From Clostridia bacterium (GTDB taxonomy: Bacteria; Bacillota; Clostridia; Oscillospirales; Acutalibacteraceae): a stretch of DNA of 64,000 nucleotides. The notes beneath the pieces are model-generated. The model did not search any database and was not told the DNA's origin. It was given only the letters and a program-made list of their open reading frames with translations. Numbering within the stretch: position 1 is the stretch's first letter; every line of letters begins with the position of its first letter. Made by a program: the position numbers and the translations under genes. Below are positions 26,571 through 33,955 of this stretch, piece by piece. The stretch lies in contig JAFTUG010000002.1 of NCBI GenBank assembly GCA_017466365.1, positions 62,001 to 126,000 of the forward strand, given 5' to 3'.

Positions 26571-26924
26571 GTGAAAAAAGAGCATAAAGAAATTATTATC
26601 GGTGCGGTTGCAGTGGTGCTGATTGCAATTTCATGTTTGGTTTCCTACGATAAATTCAGAACCTTTAATCCGATAAAAAGCGGCATAGGTTTTGTGAAGA
26701 TATGGATTTTGGGCGAGGATTATGCACAGGTCAACGATTCACCGAGAGTTATTCTTACAAATCCCGAAAACAGCAAAGAAATATTCATGGAAATCATCGA
26801 AAGCGAAGGCTATGAATATGTTGAACAAATGGGTTCTCGTCACCTCATCGTAAAAGACGGTGAAAGGGAAGGTATAAGTTCAAATATAAATAAACATATC
26901 GGAAGATGGTCGTGGGATAAATGA
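26571..26924 (+). CDS. Small membrane-anchored protein of unknown function
   Basis: A 117-residue protein with one N-terminal transmembrane helix (about 7-26, IIIGAVAVVLIAISCLVSYD) and an outside part ending SRHLIVKDGEREGISSN. I do not recognise the family. The GTG at 26571 has GGGAG 8 nt upstream and is preferred to the GTG at 26556, which overlaps that site. It overlaps the next gene as ATGA, so the two are coupled. The direct repeat upstream may control both. Confidence 0.65.
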   Translation: MKKEHKEIIIGAVAVVLIAISCLVSYDKFRTFNPIKSGIGFVKIWILGEDYAQVNDSPRVILTNPENSKEIFMEIIESEGYEYVEQMGSRHLIVKDGEREGISSNINKHIGRWSWDK

Positions 26925-27466
26925 AGATAGTTTTATATGTTTTTACAGCCGTTTTTATCGTTGCTTCGGCTTTTGTTTATACGATTCAGGAATATGAAAA
27001 TCTTACATTACTCATCGGAAACATAAACGGTGATATGATTATGCAGGCTGCTTTGACTTGTGCCGCAGTCTGCCTGATAATCATATCGGTTATTGCAATC
27101 ATAAAAAAAGAAAAACGCAGAATTTTAAAGACCGTTATCTGCCTTGCCGCCTCGTTTTCCATGCTTTGCTGTGTCGGAATATCTTCTTTTTTCAGCCAAT
27201 CTTATACATATTATGATTTCACTTCCCCCGACGGAGAGTATACGGTTATTGCAGCGGAATGGTCATGGCTTAGGTATGGCGGAATTACTTTTTACGAAAG
27301 AACAAATCCTGTTTTTGTTAAAAAAGCAGGTGGTTTTTCGGCAAATTACGGATACCAACCGATTGAAAAAGGTGATTATTCCGTGGAATGGAATGAAAAT
27401 AAAGTTATATTTACGTTGAACAAAGGAGATAATTATTACGAAACAATTGCAATAAAAATGAGCTGA
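26921..27466 (+). CDS. Membrane protein of unknown function
   Basis: A 181-residue protein with three predicted membrane helices: VLYVFTAVFIVASAFVYTI, a second around MQAALTCAAVCLIIISVIAI, and a third around TVICLAASFSMLCCVGISSF. A small extracytoplasmic beta domain containing FTSPDGEYTVIAAEWSWL follows. The SPDGEYTV start resembles small surface domains in several uncharacterised Firmicutes families, but no function can be given. Coupled to the preceding gene and ended by a strong hairpin. Confidence 0.68.
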   Translation: MKIVLYVFTAVFIVASAFVYTIQEYENLTLLIGNINGDMIMQAALTCAAVCLIIISVIAIIKKEKRRILKTVICLAASFSMLCCVGISSFFSQSYTYYDFTSPDGEYTVIAAEWSWLRYGGITFYERTNPVFVKKAGGFSANYGYQPIEKGDYSVEWNENKVIFTLNKGDNYYETIAIKMS

Positions 27467-27490
27467 CTCGTTTTGTCGGGTCAGCTCATT
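27457..27490. terminator. Bidirectional terminator between convergent genes
   Basis: An 11 bp perfect stem AATGAGCTGAC (27457-27467) with GTCAGCTCATT (27480-27490) around a 12 nt loop, overlapping the stop of the membrane-protein gene and 3 nt from the stop of the TetM-like gene. Confidence 0.82.
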
Positions 27491-27493
27491 TTG

Positions 27494-29506
27494 CTATTCT
27501 GTCTGATATGCGCCTCTTGCATATAGAATCCATTTTGAACGGTCAAGAGGATTAACGCCTCGCCTCGGATTTATATGCTCCAATCCGTCACGGCATTCTC
27601 TGTAGCCGAAAAATGATTGAGAAAGCACTGCTCTTCCCGAAGAAATAACGGCAAGCTTTGAAGGAAAATCCATTGATGTTGCAACGGGAACAACAGCTTC
27701 AAGAGTGATGATATCAGAATGGATAAGAGGTGAATCGTATTCTCCGCCCATCTTGATTATTTCTGAAAAAATCTTTCCCGAAAGCTCTTCGGGTGCGGTT
27801 ATTCTTATTTTAAGCAGAGGCTCAAGAATGGTCGAGCCGATTTGTGAAAGACCGTTCATAAATGCCATGGGAGTGCAAACGAAAAAGTCGAGCGGATGAG
27901 TATGTATTGTGTGATGCTCACCGTCTACAAGTGTGCATTTGAAATCCGTGACCTCCCAGCCGTAAAGACCTTGCTCGAGGCAGGTGTTAAAGGATGTGCG
28001 TATGTGTGACTGATATCTGTAGAAGCATTGATTTGACGGCAGTCTGCCGTGATACGAAACGCCGTAGCCTCTCGGCATGGGTTCAAAAAGGAATTCAACC
28101 ACCGCCCAGCAGGGCTTCGGCATGGTGTAGCTTGCACGGGCATATCCCGTACCTGAAGGAGTTTCTTTATAAATAACCGTAGGGGGAGAGAATTTCGCCT
28201 GAATTCCGTAACGTTCTTTCAAAAGATTGTCCAACACCTCAAGCTGAATTTTGCCCGTTGTACTTATGGTTATTTCCTTCTGACCGTTTTCCCATTTTGC
28301 ATCTATATACGGCTCTTCATCGGAAAGCTCGCCGAGTGCCTGCGCAAGCGCGGGAATTTTAAGCGGGTCGGAATCCGACGGAGTAACCTTTACACGCAGA
28401 AACGGATTTACGAGCTTGGCGGATTCACTTACCGCAAGCGAACCGATGAAATAACCCGTTTTTGCACTCGGCAGACCGCAGACCGCCGCAATATCACCGC
28501 TTTTGACAATTCCCGAATCGATATATTTTGCACCGCTGAATTTCTTTATCTGCGATATTTTTTCTTTTATCGGAGGCTTCTTCTCAATTTCAACGGCATC
28601 CGAATCCGCAGCGATTTTATCGGCAGGAGAGAAAATTTCTATTTCATCACGGTTTGCAATTTCACCGCCGAAAAGTCTTATGTGAGAAACCTTACCAAGA
28701 GTTTTATCGTGTTCTGTTTTGAATATTATTCCGCATAATTCATCTGTTGCCTTTTGTTCTGCACAAGGCATAAACTCAATAAGAATATCGGCAAGCTCTT
28801 TTATTCCGATTGAATATTTTGCACTGCCGAAAACAACGGGAGTAAGTCTGCATGCGGCAATTTCATCACGGATAAGCTCACTCGCACGTTTATGTGAAAG
28901 CGCAGTTTCGTTTAAAAAAGCATCGGCAGCTTCATCGCATATGTCAGCAAGCGCTTCCGTTGCCGAAGAGGCAAGGTTATCTTTGCCGATTGTTTTTACG
29001 GTCGGATTTGCTTCGCCTTCGTTATCAATTTCCGAGAGAATCAAATGTGTCTGCGGAGAAATTTGCTTAAGCTCTTTAATTACGGAAGCCGTATCCGAAC
29101 CCGCTCTGTCAATTTTGTTTATAAAAACAAGCCTCGGAAGCTTTACGGTATCGAGAGATTTGAGTATGTTTTCGGTATGGGCACGGACTCCCTCAACCGC
29201 CGAAATAATAACCACCGCATAGTCAAGAGCAGATAAAGCTCTTTCAACCTCTCCGGCAAAATCGATGTGACCGGGAGTATCAATAATGTTGATTGTTATC
29301 CCTTTCCATTCGGTTGAAGCGGCTGCCGTGCGTACGGAAATACCCCTTTGCTTTTCAACGGAAAGGCTGTCTGTTGCCGCCGTACCTGCATCAACGCTGC
29401 CTGCGTGACGTATTGCACCGGTGAGAAACAAAAGCTGCTCCGTAAGAGTGGTTTTGCCCGAGTCAACATGGGCAAGAATGCCGATATTATGAAATTTTTC
29501 GTGCAT
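27494..29506 (-). CDS. TetM/TetO-like ribosomal-protection family GTPase
   Basis: A 670-residue EF-G-like translational GTPase. The G motifs are AHVDSGKTT, the switch region QRGISV, DTPGHIDF, NKID and GSAK. Domains II-V match the tetracycline ribosomal-protection family (FKCTLVDGE; YHGRLPSNQCFYRY; near-C-terminal FFGYRECRDGLEHINPRR), and the length fits. The domain IV loop that contacts the decoding site in TetM (YSPVSTPADFR) reads HTIHTHPLDFF here, so resistance activity is uncertain; it may be a chromosomal housekeeping relative. The TTG at 29512 abuts AGGAGGG, so the ATG at 29506 is chosen. No mobile genes surround it. Confidence 0.85.
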   Translation of the reverse strand: MHEKFHNIGILAHVDSGKTTLTEQLLFLTGAIRHAGSVDAGTAATDSLSVEKQRGISVRTAAASTEWKGITINIIDTPGHIDFAGEVERALSALDYAVVIISAVEGVRAHTENILKSLDTVKLPRLVFINKIDRAGSDTASVIKELKQISPQTHLILSEIDNEGEANPTVKTIGKDNLASSATEALADICDEAADAFLNETALSHKRASELIRDEIAACRLTPVVFGSAKYSIGIKELADILIEFMPCAEQKATDELCGIIFKTEHDKTLGKVSHIRLFGGEIANRDEIEIFSPADKIAADSDAVEIEKKPPIKEKISQIKKFSGAKYIDSGIVKSGDIAAVCGLPSAKTGYFIGSLAVSESAKLVNPFLRVKVTPSDSDPLKIPALAQALGELSDEEPYIDAKWENGQKEITISTTGKIQLEVLDNLLKERYGIQAKFSPPTVIYKETPSGTGYARASYTMPKPCWAVVEFLFEPMPRGYGVSYHGRLPSNQCFYRYQSHIRTSFNTCLEQGLYGWEVTDFKCTLVDGEHHTIHTHPLDFFVCTPMAFMNGLSQIGSTILEPLLKIRITAPEELSGKIFSEIIKMGGEYDSPLIHSDIITLEAVVPVATSMDFPSKLAVISSGRAVLSQSFFGYRECRDGLEHINPRRGVNPLDRSKWILYARGAYQTE

Positions 29507-29542
29507 ATCCAAGCCCTCCTTTTCGGGTTTCGGTTATTTTAA

Positions 29543-29571
29543 AGTATATTTTAATATCGCTTTAATGTCAA
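29543..29571 (-). promoter_or_regulatory. Sigma-A promoter of the TetM-like gene
   Basis: Minus strand TTGACA (29571-29566), 17 nt, TATACT (29548-29543). The leader of about 30 nt has no attenuating peptide or hairpins such as those in front of tetM, arguing against drug-induced control. Confidence 0.8.
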
Positions 29572-29582
29572 TATAAAATCGG

Positions 29583-29611
29583 TTGCATTCTGTGTTTGAT
29601 TGTGTTAAAAT
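29583..29611 (+). promoter_or_regulatory. Sigma-A promoter of the CrtI-like/reductase operon
   Basis: TTGCAT (29583-29588), 17 nt, TAAAAT (29606-29611), with the start codon 38 nt downstream. Confidence 0.65.
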
Positions 29612-29648
29612 ATGCCTGTATATCAGCAAAATAATAATCGGAGGCTGA

Positions 29649-31205
29649 ATGATGAAAAAATATGATGTAATCGTAATCGGTGCAGGTAACGGCGGTCTCA
29701 CCGCTGCCGCAAATTGCGCCAAAGCGGGTCTTTCAACTCTTTTGCTTGAAAGACACAATCTACCCGGCGGATCCGCATCCTCTTTTGTAAGAGGCAGATT
29801 TGAATTTGAGCCCTCGCTTCATGAACTTGCAGGTATCGGAACTCCGGAAGAAGTCGGTGCAATTGAGACGATATTCAATAAAATCGGCGCAAAGGTAGAT
29901 TGGTATAATCATAATTCCACCTTCCGTCTTGTTGTTCCCGCAAAGGAAGGGGATAAGGATACTTTTATCAATGAAAACGGCGTTGAAGTAACCGTTGATG
30001 CAAGAATGCCTGTAGGATTCAACAATTTCGCAAGAAAGCTTGATGAAATCGTTCCCGGCTCATATGAAAGCTGTATGGCGGCGTTTGATTTGTCAACCCG
30101 TATGTTCAAAGTTTTTGAATGCCTTGATAATCCAGGCAAAATTCCGAGCGTTCTCAAGTATGTTCCCGACGTTCTCCGTATGACAACCTGTACTCTCCAG
30201 GAAGGTCTTGATATTCTCGGTATGCCCAAAAAAGCACAGGATATTTTCAATACATATTGGTGCTATATGGGTGTTCCGGCATCGCAGTTTGACTTCCTTT
30301 ATTATCTGTGCGTTCTCCACACCTATATCAAAACCGGCACGGGTATTCCTCATAACAGAAGCCATGAAATGAGCCTTTCAATCGATAAGGTTATCCGTGA
30401 TAACGGCGGAGATATCTGGTATAACTCCGAGGTTACAAAGATTATTATGGAAGACGGCAAACCTTCAGGCGTTGTTATCAACGGCGAAAAAGAGGTTTAC
30501 GGTAAGTATTTCATCTGTAACTCATATCCTTATGCGGTTTTCAATGAGCTTATGGATAAAAAGGACGTTCCCGAAAAGCAGATCAAGATGCTCAACGCAC
30601 GAAAGACCGCATGCAGTCTTACAACTGTTTATCTCGGCATGAACGTTACCAAGGAAGAACTCGGTATCACCGACTATTCCGTATTCATCGCTCCCGATTC
30701 CGATTCCGATAAGCAGTATGAGTCAGTCCAGAAATTCGGCGGCGGTTTCTGCATTATCAACTGCCTCAACGAGATTATTCCCGACTGCACTCCCGAAGGC
30801 ACCTGCCAGCTTTTCTTGACCACGATGACATTCGGCGACGTTATGAAGGATATAAAGCCTCAAGATTATAAGAAATTCAAAACAAAGGTTGCAAAGGATT
30901 TGATTGAAACCTGCGAAAAGGCTCTCAATATTTCCATTACACCTTATATTGAAGAAATAGAAATCGCTCTTCCTCCCACAGTCTCACGCTATCTCAATAC
31001 TCCGCTCGGCACACCCTACGGTTACAGACTTGAAAAATGGGACAGCATGATTCCCAGAACGGCTCAGTATATGAACGATCAGCCGTTTAAAAACTTCTTC
31101 TTCTGCGGTGCAACTCAGGAGAGAGGCGACGGCTACGGCTGTGCATACTATTCGGGCGAAAAGGCTGCAGGAATTGTGATTAAAAAGATGAAGGAGGGCA
31201 AATAA
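29649..31205 (+). CDS. FAD-dependent oxidoreductase, phytoene desaturase (CrtI/RetSat) fold
   Basis: A 518-residue flavoprotein. The N terminus has the dinucleotide fold VIVIGAGNGGLTAAANCAKAG, then ERHNLPGGSASSF and the family-specific FEFEPSLHELAG. The C terminus has the second FAD motif FFFCGATQERGDGYGCAYYSGEKAAG. This is the fold of phytoene desaturases, prolycopene isomerase and retinol saturase, but no carotenoid gene is nearby, so a lipid, steroid or other polyene substrate is possible. Start: ATG 29649 or the adjacent ATG at 29652, which has better spacing from GGAGG. It is 1 nt from the reductase gene and probably functions with it. Confidence 0.82.
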   Translation: MMKKYDVIVIGAGNGGLTAAANCAKAGLSTLLLERHNLPGGSASSFVRGRFEFEPSLHELAGIGTPEEVGAIETIFNKIGAKVDWYNHNSTFRLVVPAKEGDKDTFINENGVEVTVDARMPVGFNNFARKLDEIVPGSYESCMAAFDLSTRMFKVFECLDNPGKIPSVLKYVPDVLRMTTCTLQEGLDILGMPKKAQDIFNTYWCYMGVPASQFDFLYYLCVLHTYIKTGTGIPHNRSHEMSLSIDKVIRDNGGDIWYNSEVTKIIMEDGKPSGVVINGEKEVYGKYFICNSYPYAVFNELMDKKDVPEKQIKMLNARKTACSLTTVYLGMNVTKEELGITDYSVFIAPDSDSDKQYESVQKFGGGFCIINCLNEIIPDCTPEGTCQLFLTTMTFGDVMKDIKPQDYKKFKTKVAKDLIETCEKALNISITPYIEEIEIALPPTVSRYLNTPLGTPYGYRLEKWDSMIPRTAQYMNDQPFKNFFFCGATQERGDGYGCAYYSGEKAAGIVIKKMKEGK

Positions 31206-31206
31206 G

Positions 31207-32412
31207 ATGGCAGGCATGCTTAAAAAAGATTTAAAGGCACTCGACTTTATTCCGCTTCTTAAAAACAGACAGTCAAGATTTGATTCGGCAAGCTCGGTTC
31301 TTTCTCCGATCGAAGATAATGCAACGGCAATTGCCCGTGCGCTTCATCCCAAGCGTCAGTATTTAAAGGTTGCCGAAGTTAAGGATATGGCATCCGACTG
31401 CAAGAGCTTTACTCTTGTTCCCGACCCCGAAAGAGGAACCAAGGAGCTTGCATATTTCGGCGCCGGCAAATACCTTACCGTGTTTGAAACAATTAACGGC
31501 ATGCCCGTTACAAGAGCATATTCGATTTCATCCTCACCCAAGGATTCACTTGAAGGCAAATATGTTTTAACAATAAAGCTTGTTGACGGCGGTCTTGTTT
31601 CAAGATATATCTTTGATACCTGGACAGTCGGCACGAATGTTGAGGTTTCTGCTCCTGCGGGTAACTTTGAATATCAGCCTCTGCGCGATGCGAAGAAGGT
31701 TATCTGTCTTGCAGGCGGAAGCGGTATAACACCTTTCCTTTCCATGGCAAACGCAATTGCAGACGGCGATGAGGATTTTGAAATGACACTCCTTTATGGC
31801 AGCCGTAATCAGGACAGCATCCTTTTCCGTGAAGAGCTTGAAGAGCTCGAAAAGAAGTGCGACAAGATAAAGGTTGTTCACGTTCTCAGCGATGAGAAAA
31901 AGAAAATAAAAGGAACAGAAAAAGGCTTTATTACAGCGGAGCTTATCAAGAAATATGCCCCCGAAAATGAAGCATATTCCGTATTCCTTTGCGGACCCCA
32001 GCAGATGTATGAATTTGTTGATAAAGAGCTCGAAAAGCTCGGTATTGCAAAGAAATATATCCGCCATGAGATGTTCGGCGAATTCCATAATCCCGCTTCG
32101 CAGCCCGATTATCCTGCAGATGTTCCAGAGAGAGTCAAAATTACCGTTACAATTCAGGATAAAACCTATATTATCTTCGGCTCATCCTCGGATTCGGTTA
32201 TGCAGATAATCGAGAAAAACGGTCTTTCCGCACCTGCAAGATGCAGAAGCGGTGAATGCGGATTCTGCCATTCACATCTTATTTCGGGTGAGGTTTATGT
32301 TCCGAAGCACCTTGAATACCGCCGACTTGCAGACTATCAGTTCGGCTGCATTCATCCCTGCTGTTCATTCCCTCTCACCGACCTTGAAATCAACGTTCCT
32401 CCCGCAAAATAA
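31207..32412 (+). CDS. Ferredoxin reductase with C-terminal 2Fe-2S domain
   Basis: A 401-residue three-domain electron-transfer protein. An FAD domain with RAYSISSSPKD (about 100) is followed by an NAD(P) domain with LAGGSGITPFLSMANAI and LLYGSRNQDSI, and then FLCGPQQMYEF. The C-terminal plant-type ferredoxin domain has Cys346, Cys351 and Cys354 (RCRSGECGFC) and a fourth ligand among Cys381, Cys385 and Cys386. It resembles reductases of oxygenases and of phenol-hydroxylase type, but no oxygenase is present, and the partner is most likely the CrtI-like flavoprotein immediately upstream. The first 60 residues are an extra basic helix. Confidence 0.88.
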   Translation: MAGMLKKDLKALDFIPLLKNRQSRFDSASSVLSPIEDNATAIARALHPKRQYLKVAEVKDMASDCKSFTLVPDPERGTKELAYFGAGKYLTVFETINGMPVTRAYSISSSPKDSLEGKYVLTIKLVDGGLVSRYIFDTWTVGTNVEVSAPAGNFEYQPLRDAKKVICLAGGSGITPFLSMANAIADGDEDFEMTLLYGSRNQDSILFREELEELEKKCDKIKVVHVLSDEKKKIKGTEKGFITAELIKKYAPENEAYSVFLCGPQQMYEFVDKELEKLGIAKKYIRHEMFGEFHNPASQPDYPADVPERVKITVTIQDKTYIIFGSSSDSVMQIIEKNGLSAPARCRSGECGFCHSHLISGEVYVPKHLEYRRLADYQFGCIHPCCSFPLTDLEINVPPAK

Positions 32413-32498
32413 ACGGATTGAAATCCTTTTGTAATATATTCCTTGCGGAATGTGAAATTTTTAAAAAGTAGGGCGTGGCTTGCTCCCGCCGAAATAAC

Positions 32499-32535
32499 AA
32501 GCCCGGAGTGTTTAATACACACTCTGGGCTTTATT
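32499..32535. terminator. Palindromic terminator, left border of AT-rich cassette
   Basis: AAGCCCGGAGTGT (32499-32511) pairs with ACACTCTGGGCTT (32519-32531) with one G-T pair, followed by TTATTT. It lies between convergent genes and is related in sequence to the hairpin at 33585. Confidence 0.75.
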
Positions 32536-32549
32536 TGTGTTATTGAAAT

Positions 32550-33149
32550 TTATTCTACAGAATATTCAGCAAGGAATTCTTCAACTTCAGAGTATTCGAT
32601 TATTTGGGGTGTTTCCATATATTTTTGACCGATTCGATGCCAAGACTGTCCAAACTCTATACAAGCATTTTCAACAAGTATCCAATCGCCAGCTGATAAT
32701 GTTGCAGCAAATTCTTTTTCAACATTAAGATAAGCATCATAATAATTTAAAGAGCCATCTCCGTCTGAATCGGGACTTGTTATACGAACAAAAATTTGTT
32801 CGCTTGGTACATTTATAACTTTTGCAACAAATGTGTAGCGATATTCATATCCGTCAGCACGCTGTTTGTATTCCAATTCAGCAGCAACTTGATTTTTTCT
32901 TGCGGCTTGGTAGATTTTATAAATATCAAGTTTTGTGTATGGTTCTGTTATTGTTTCTTCGGAGAGACTTGTTTCATTTGTGTTTATAGTTTCGGAAGAT
33001 GGAGAAAACATAAGTATAAAAGCTGCTATGATTATAATTGCAAATGCTATAATTAAGATTAAACAGCCGATTCTTTTTTTCTTCTTTTTCTGATTTCCTT
33101 CGGGACTGATTTGCTTTGCGGTTTCATCAAAATATTTTTCGTTTGACAT
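32550..33149 (-). CDS. Membrane-anchored protein with OB-fold-like (tRNA_anti-like) domain
   Basis: A 199-residue protein: basic cytoplasmic N terminus (KKKKKR), one membrane helix (about 27-48, CLILIIAFAIIIIAAFILMF), a short acidic linker, then a domain with YKIYQAARKNQVAAELEYKQ, YTFVAKVINVPSEQIFVRI and GDWILVENACIEFGQSW. The last part resembles the tRNA_anti-like OB folds found in small secreted proteins. Function unknown. The ATG at 33149 follows GAGGTG. It is divergent from an XRE regulator that probably controls it. Confidence 0.7.
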   Translation of the reverse strand: MSNEKYFDETAKQISPEGNQKKKKKRIGCLILIIAFAIIIIAAFILMFSPSSETINTNETSLSEETITEPYTKLDIYKIYQAARKNQVAAELEYKQRADGYEYRYTFVAKVINVPSEQIFVRITSPDSDGDGSLNYYDAYLNVEKEFAATLSAGDWILVENACIEFGQSWHRIGQKYMETPQIIEYSEVEEFLAEYSVE

Positions 33150-33167
33150 TTTTATCACCTCTGTCTC

Positions 33168-33196
33168 ATTCTATAACAACTTTGAGGTGTTGTCAA
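33168..33196 (-). promoter_or_regulatory. Promoter with operator-like dyad in its spacer
   Basis: Minus strand TTGACA (33196-33191), 17 nt, TAGAAT (33173-33168). The dyad ACAAC-N8-GTTGT (33176-33193) fills the spacer, so a bound repressor would block RNA polymerase. A related half site AAAGTTGTTAAT recurs at 33229-33240 in front of the XRE gene. Confidence 0.65.
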
Positions 33197-33261
33197 TAAC
33201 TAATAATAAGTTTTTTATATGACTATAAAAAGTTGTTAATATTGTTATTGAGGTGATAACA

Positions 33262-33576
33262 ATGGTTAAAAACCTGAAGAAACTTCGGATAGAAGCAGGT
33301 ATAAGCCAGCAGCAGTTGGCAGATGTTATCGGTGTAAGTCAACAATCGATAAATAAATATGAAAATCACAGCATTGAGCCTGATATTTCAATCATAATTG
33401 CAATTGCCGAGTATTTTAACACTTCGGTTGATTATCTTGTCGGTAATACAGATATAATCAGAAAATATGAGGCGTTGTATACTTTCGACTTGAACGAGAA
33501 AGAAAAAGATTTGATTGAGAAATACAGAAAAGCGTCGGAAAAAGATAGACAAATTGTTGATTTTGTTTTGAAATAA
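33262..33576 (+). CDS. XRE-family transcriptional regulator
   Basis: A 104-residue Cro/C1-type protein. The helix-turn-helix occupies about residues 2-56 (NLKKLRIEAGISQQQLADVI, GVSQQSINKYEN, FNTSVDYLVGNTD). A short acidic helical C terminus (EKEKDLIEKYRKASEKDRQI) probably mediates dimerisation; there is no LexA/CI peptidase domain. The ATG at 33262 has GAGGTG 6 nt upstream. Divergent from the membrane protein and probably a repressor of both promoters. Confidence 0.88.
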   Translation: MVKNLKKLRIEAGISQQQLADVIGVSQQSINKYENHSIEPDISIIIAIAEYFNTSVDYLVGNTDIIRKYEALYTFDLNEKEKDLIEKYRKASEKDRQIVDFVLK

Positions 33577-33584
33577 AATGTTAA

Positions 33585-33621
33585 AATGCCCGGAGTGTTC
33601 TGAACACTCCGGGCATTTTTT
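33585..33621 (+). terminator. Terminator of the XRE gene, right border of AT-rich cassette
   Basis: A perfect dyad of 16 bp per arm, AATGCCCGGAGTGTTC (33585-33600) with GAACACTCCGGGCATT (33602-33617), followed by T residues. Confidence 0.9.
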
Positions 33622-33638
33622 ATGCCACAGATTTCCTC

Positions 33639-33692
33639 TTGACTTTTTATCGCAAAGGGTATATTATATATCTTGCAACAGAACAAATGTTC
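33639..33692 (+). promoter_or_regulatory. Sigma-A promoter overlapped by a LexA (SOS) box
   Basis: TTGACT (33639-33644), 17 nt, TATTAT (33662-33667). Thirteen nt further, GAACAAATGTTC (33681-33692) is a perfect GAAC-N4-GTTC, the Gram-positive LexA/DinR operator, placed over the early transcribed region. This predicts induction by DNA damage. Confidence 0.85.
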
Positions 33693-33712
33693 GAGAAGAT
33701 AGGAGGATACGC

Positions 33713-33955
33713 ATGGTCAGAAAAGTATTTGTTGACGTTTACGTGCTTGTTGATAAAGACGGCAAGCGCAGACCTTTGCGTATTCAATGGGAAGACGGTA
33801 CGGTTTATACCGTTGAAAGGCTTCTCAACCGTTGCCGCTGCTGTTCAAGGAATGTAGGCGGCGGTGAAATACGGTATACCGTTCAGATTAACGGCAGAGA
33901 AACCTTCATTTTTGAGGATAACCACGGTAAATGGTTTGTTGAAGGGAAATGTTAA
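33713..33955 (+). CDS. Small SOS-regulated protein of unknown function
   Basis: An 80-residue protein (MVRKVFVDVYVLVDKDGKRR at the start) made of predicted beta strands: PLRIQWEDGTVYTVERLL, then RCRCCSRNVGGG, RYTVQINGRETFIFED and GKWFVEG. The Cys cluster could bind a metal. From memory, similar short proteins lie beside Y-family polymerases in clostridial SOS operons, but I cannot verify this; here it stands alone. The ATG has AGGAGG 6 nt upstream. Its stop overlaps the stop of the convergent GH127 gene by 4 nt. Confidence 0.75.
   Translation: MVRKVFVDVYVLVDKDGKRRPLRIQWEDGTVYTVERLLNRCRCCSRNVGGGEIRYTVQINGRETFIFEDNHGKWFVEGKC

Noticed and set aside
32466..32498. GC-rich stretch GGGCGTGGCTTGCTCCCGCC as a second copy of the repeat element
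   Set aside because: No clean inverted arms and no similarity to the element at 40950 that I can establish by eye.
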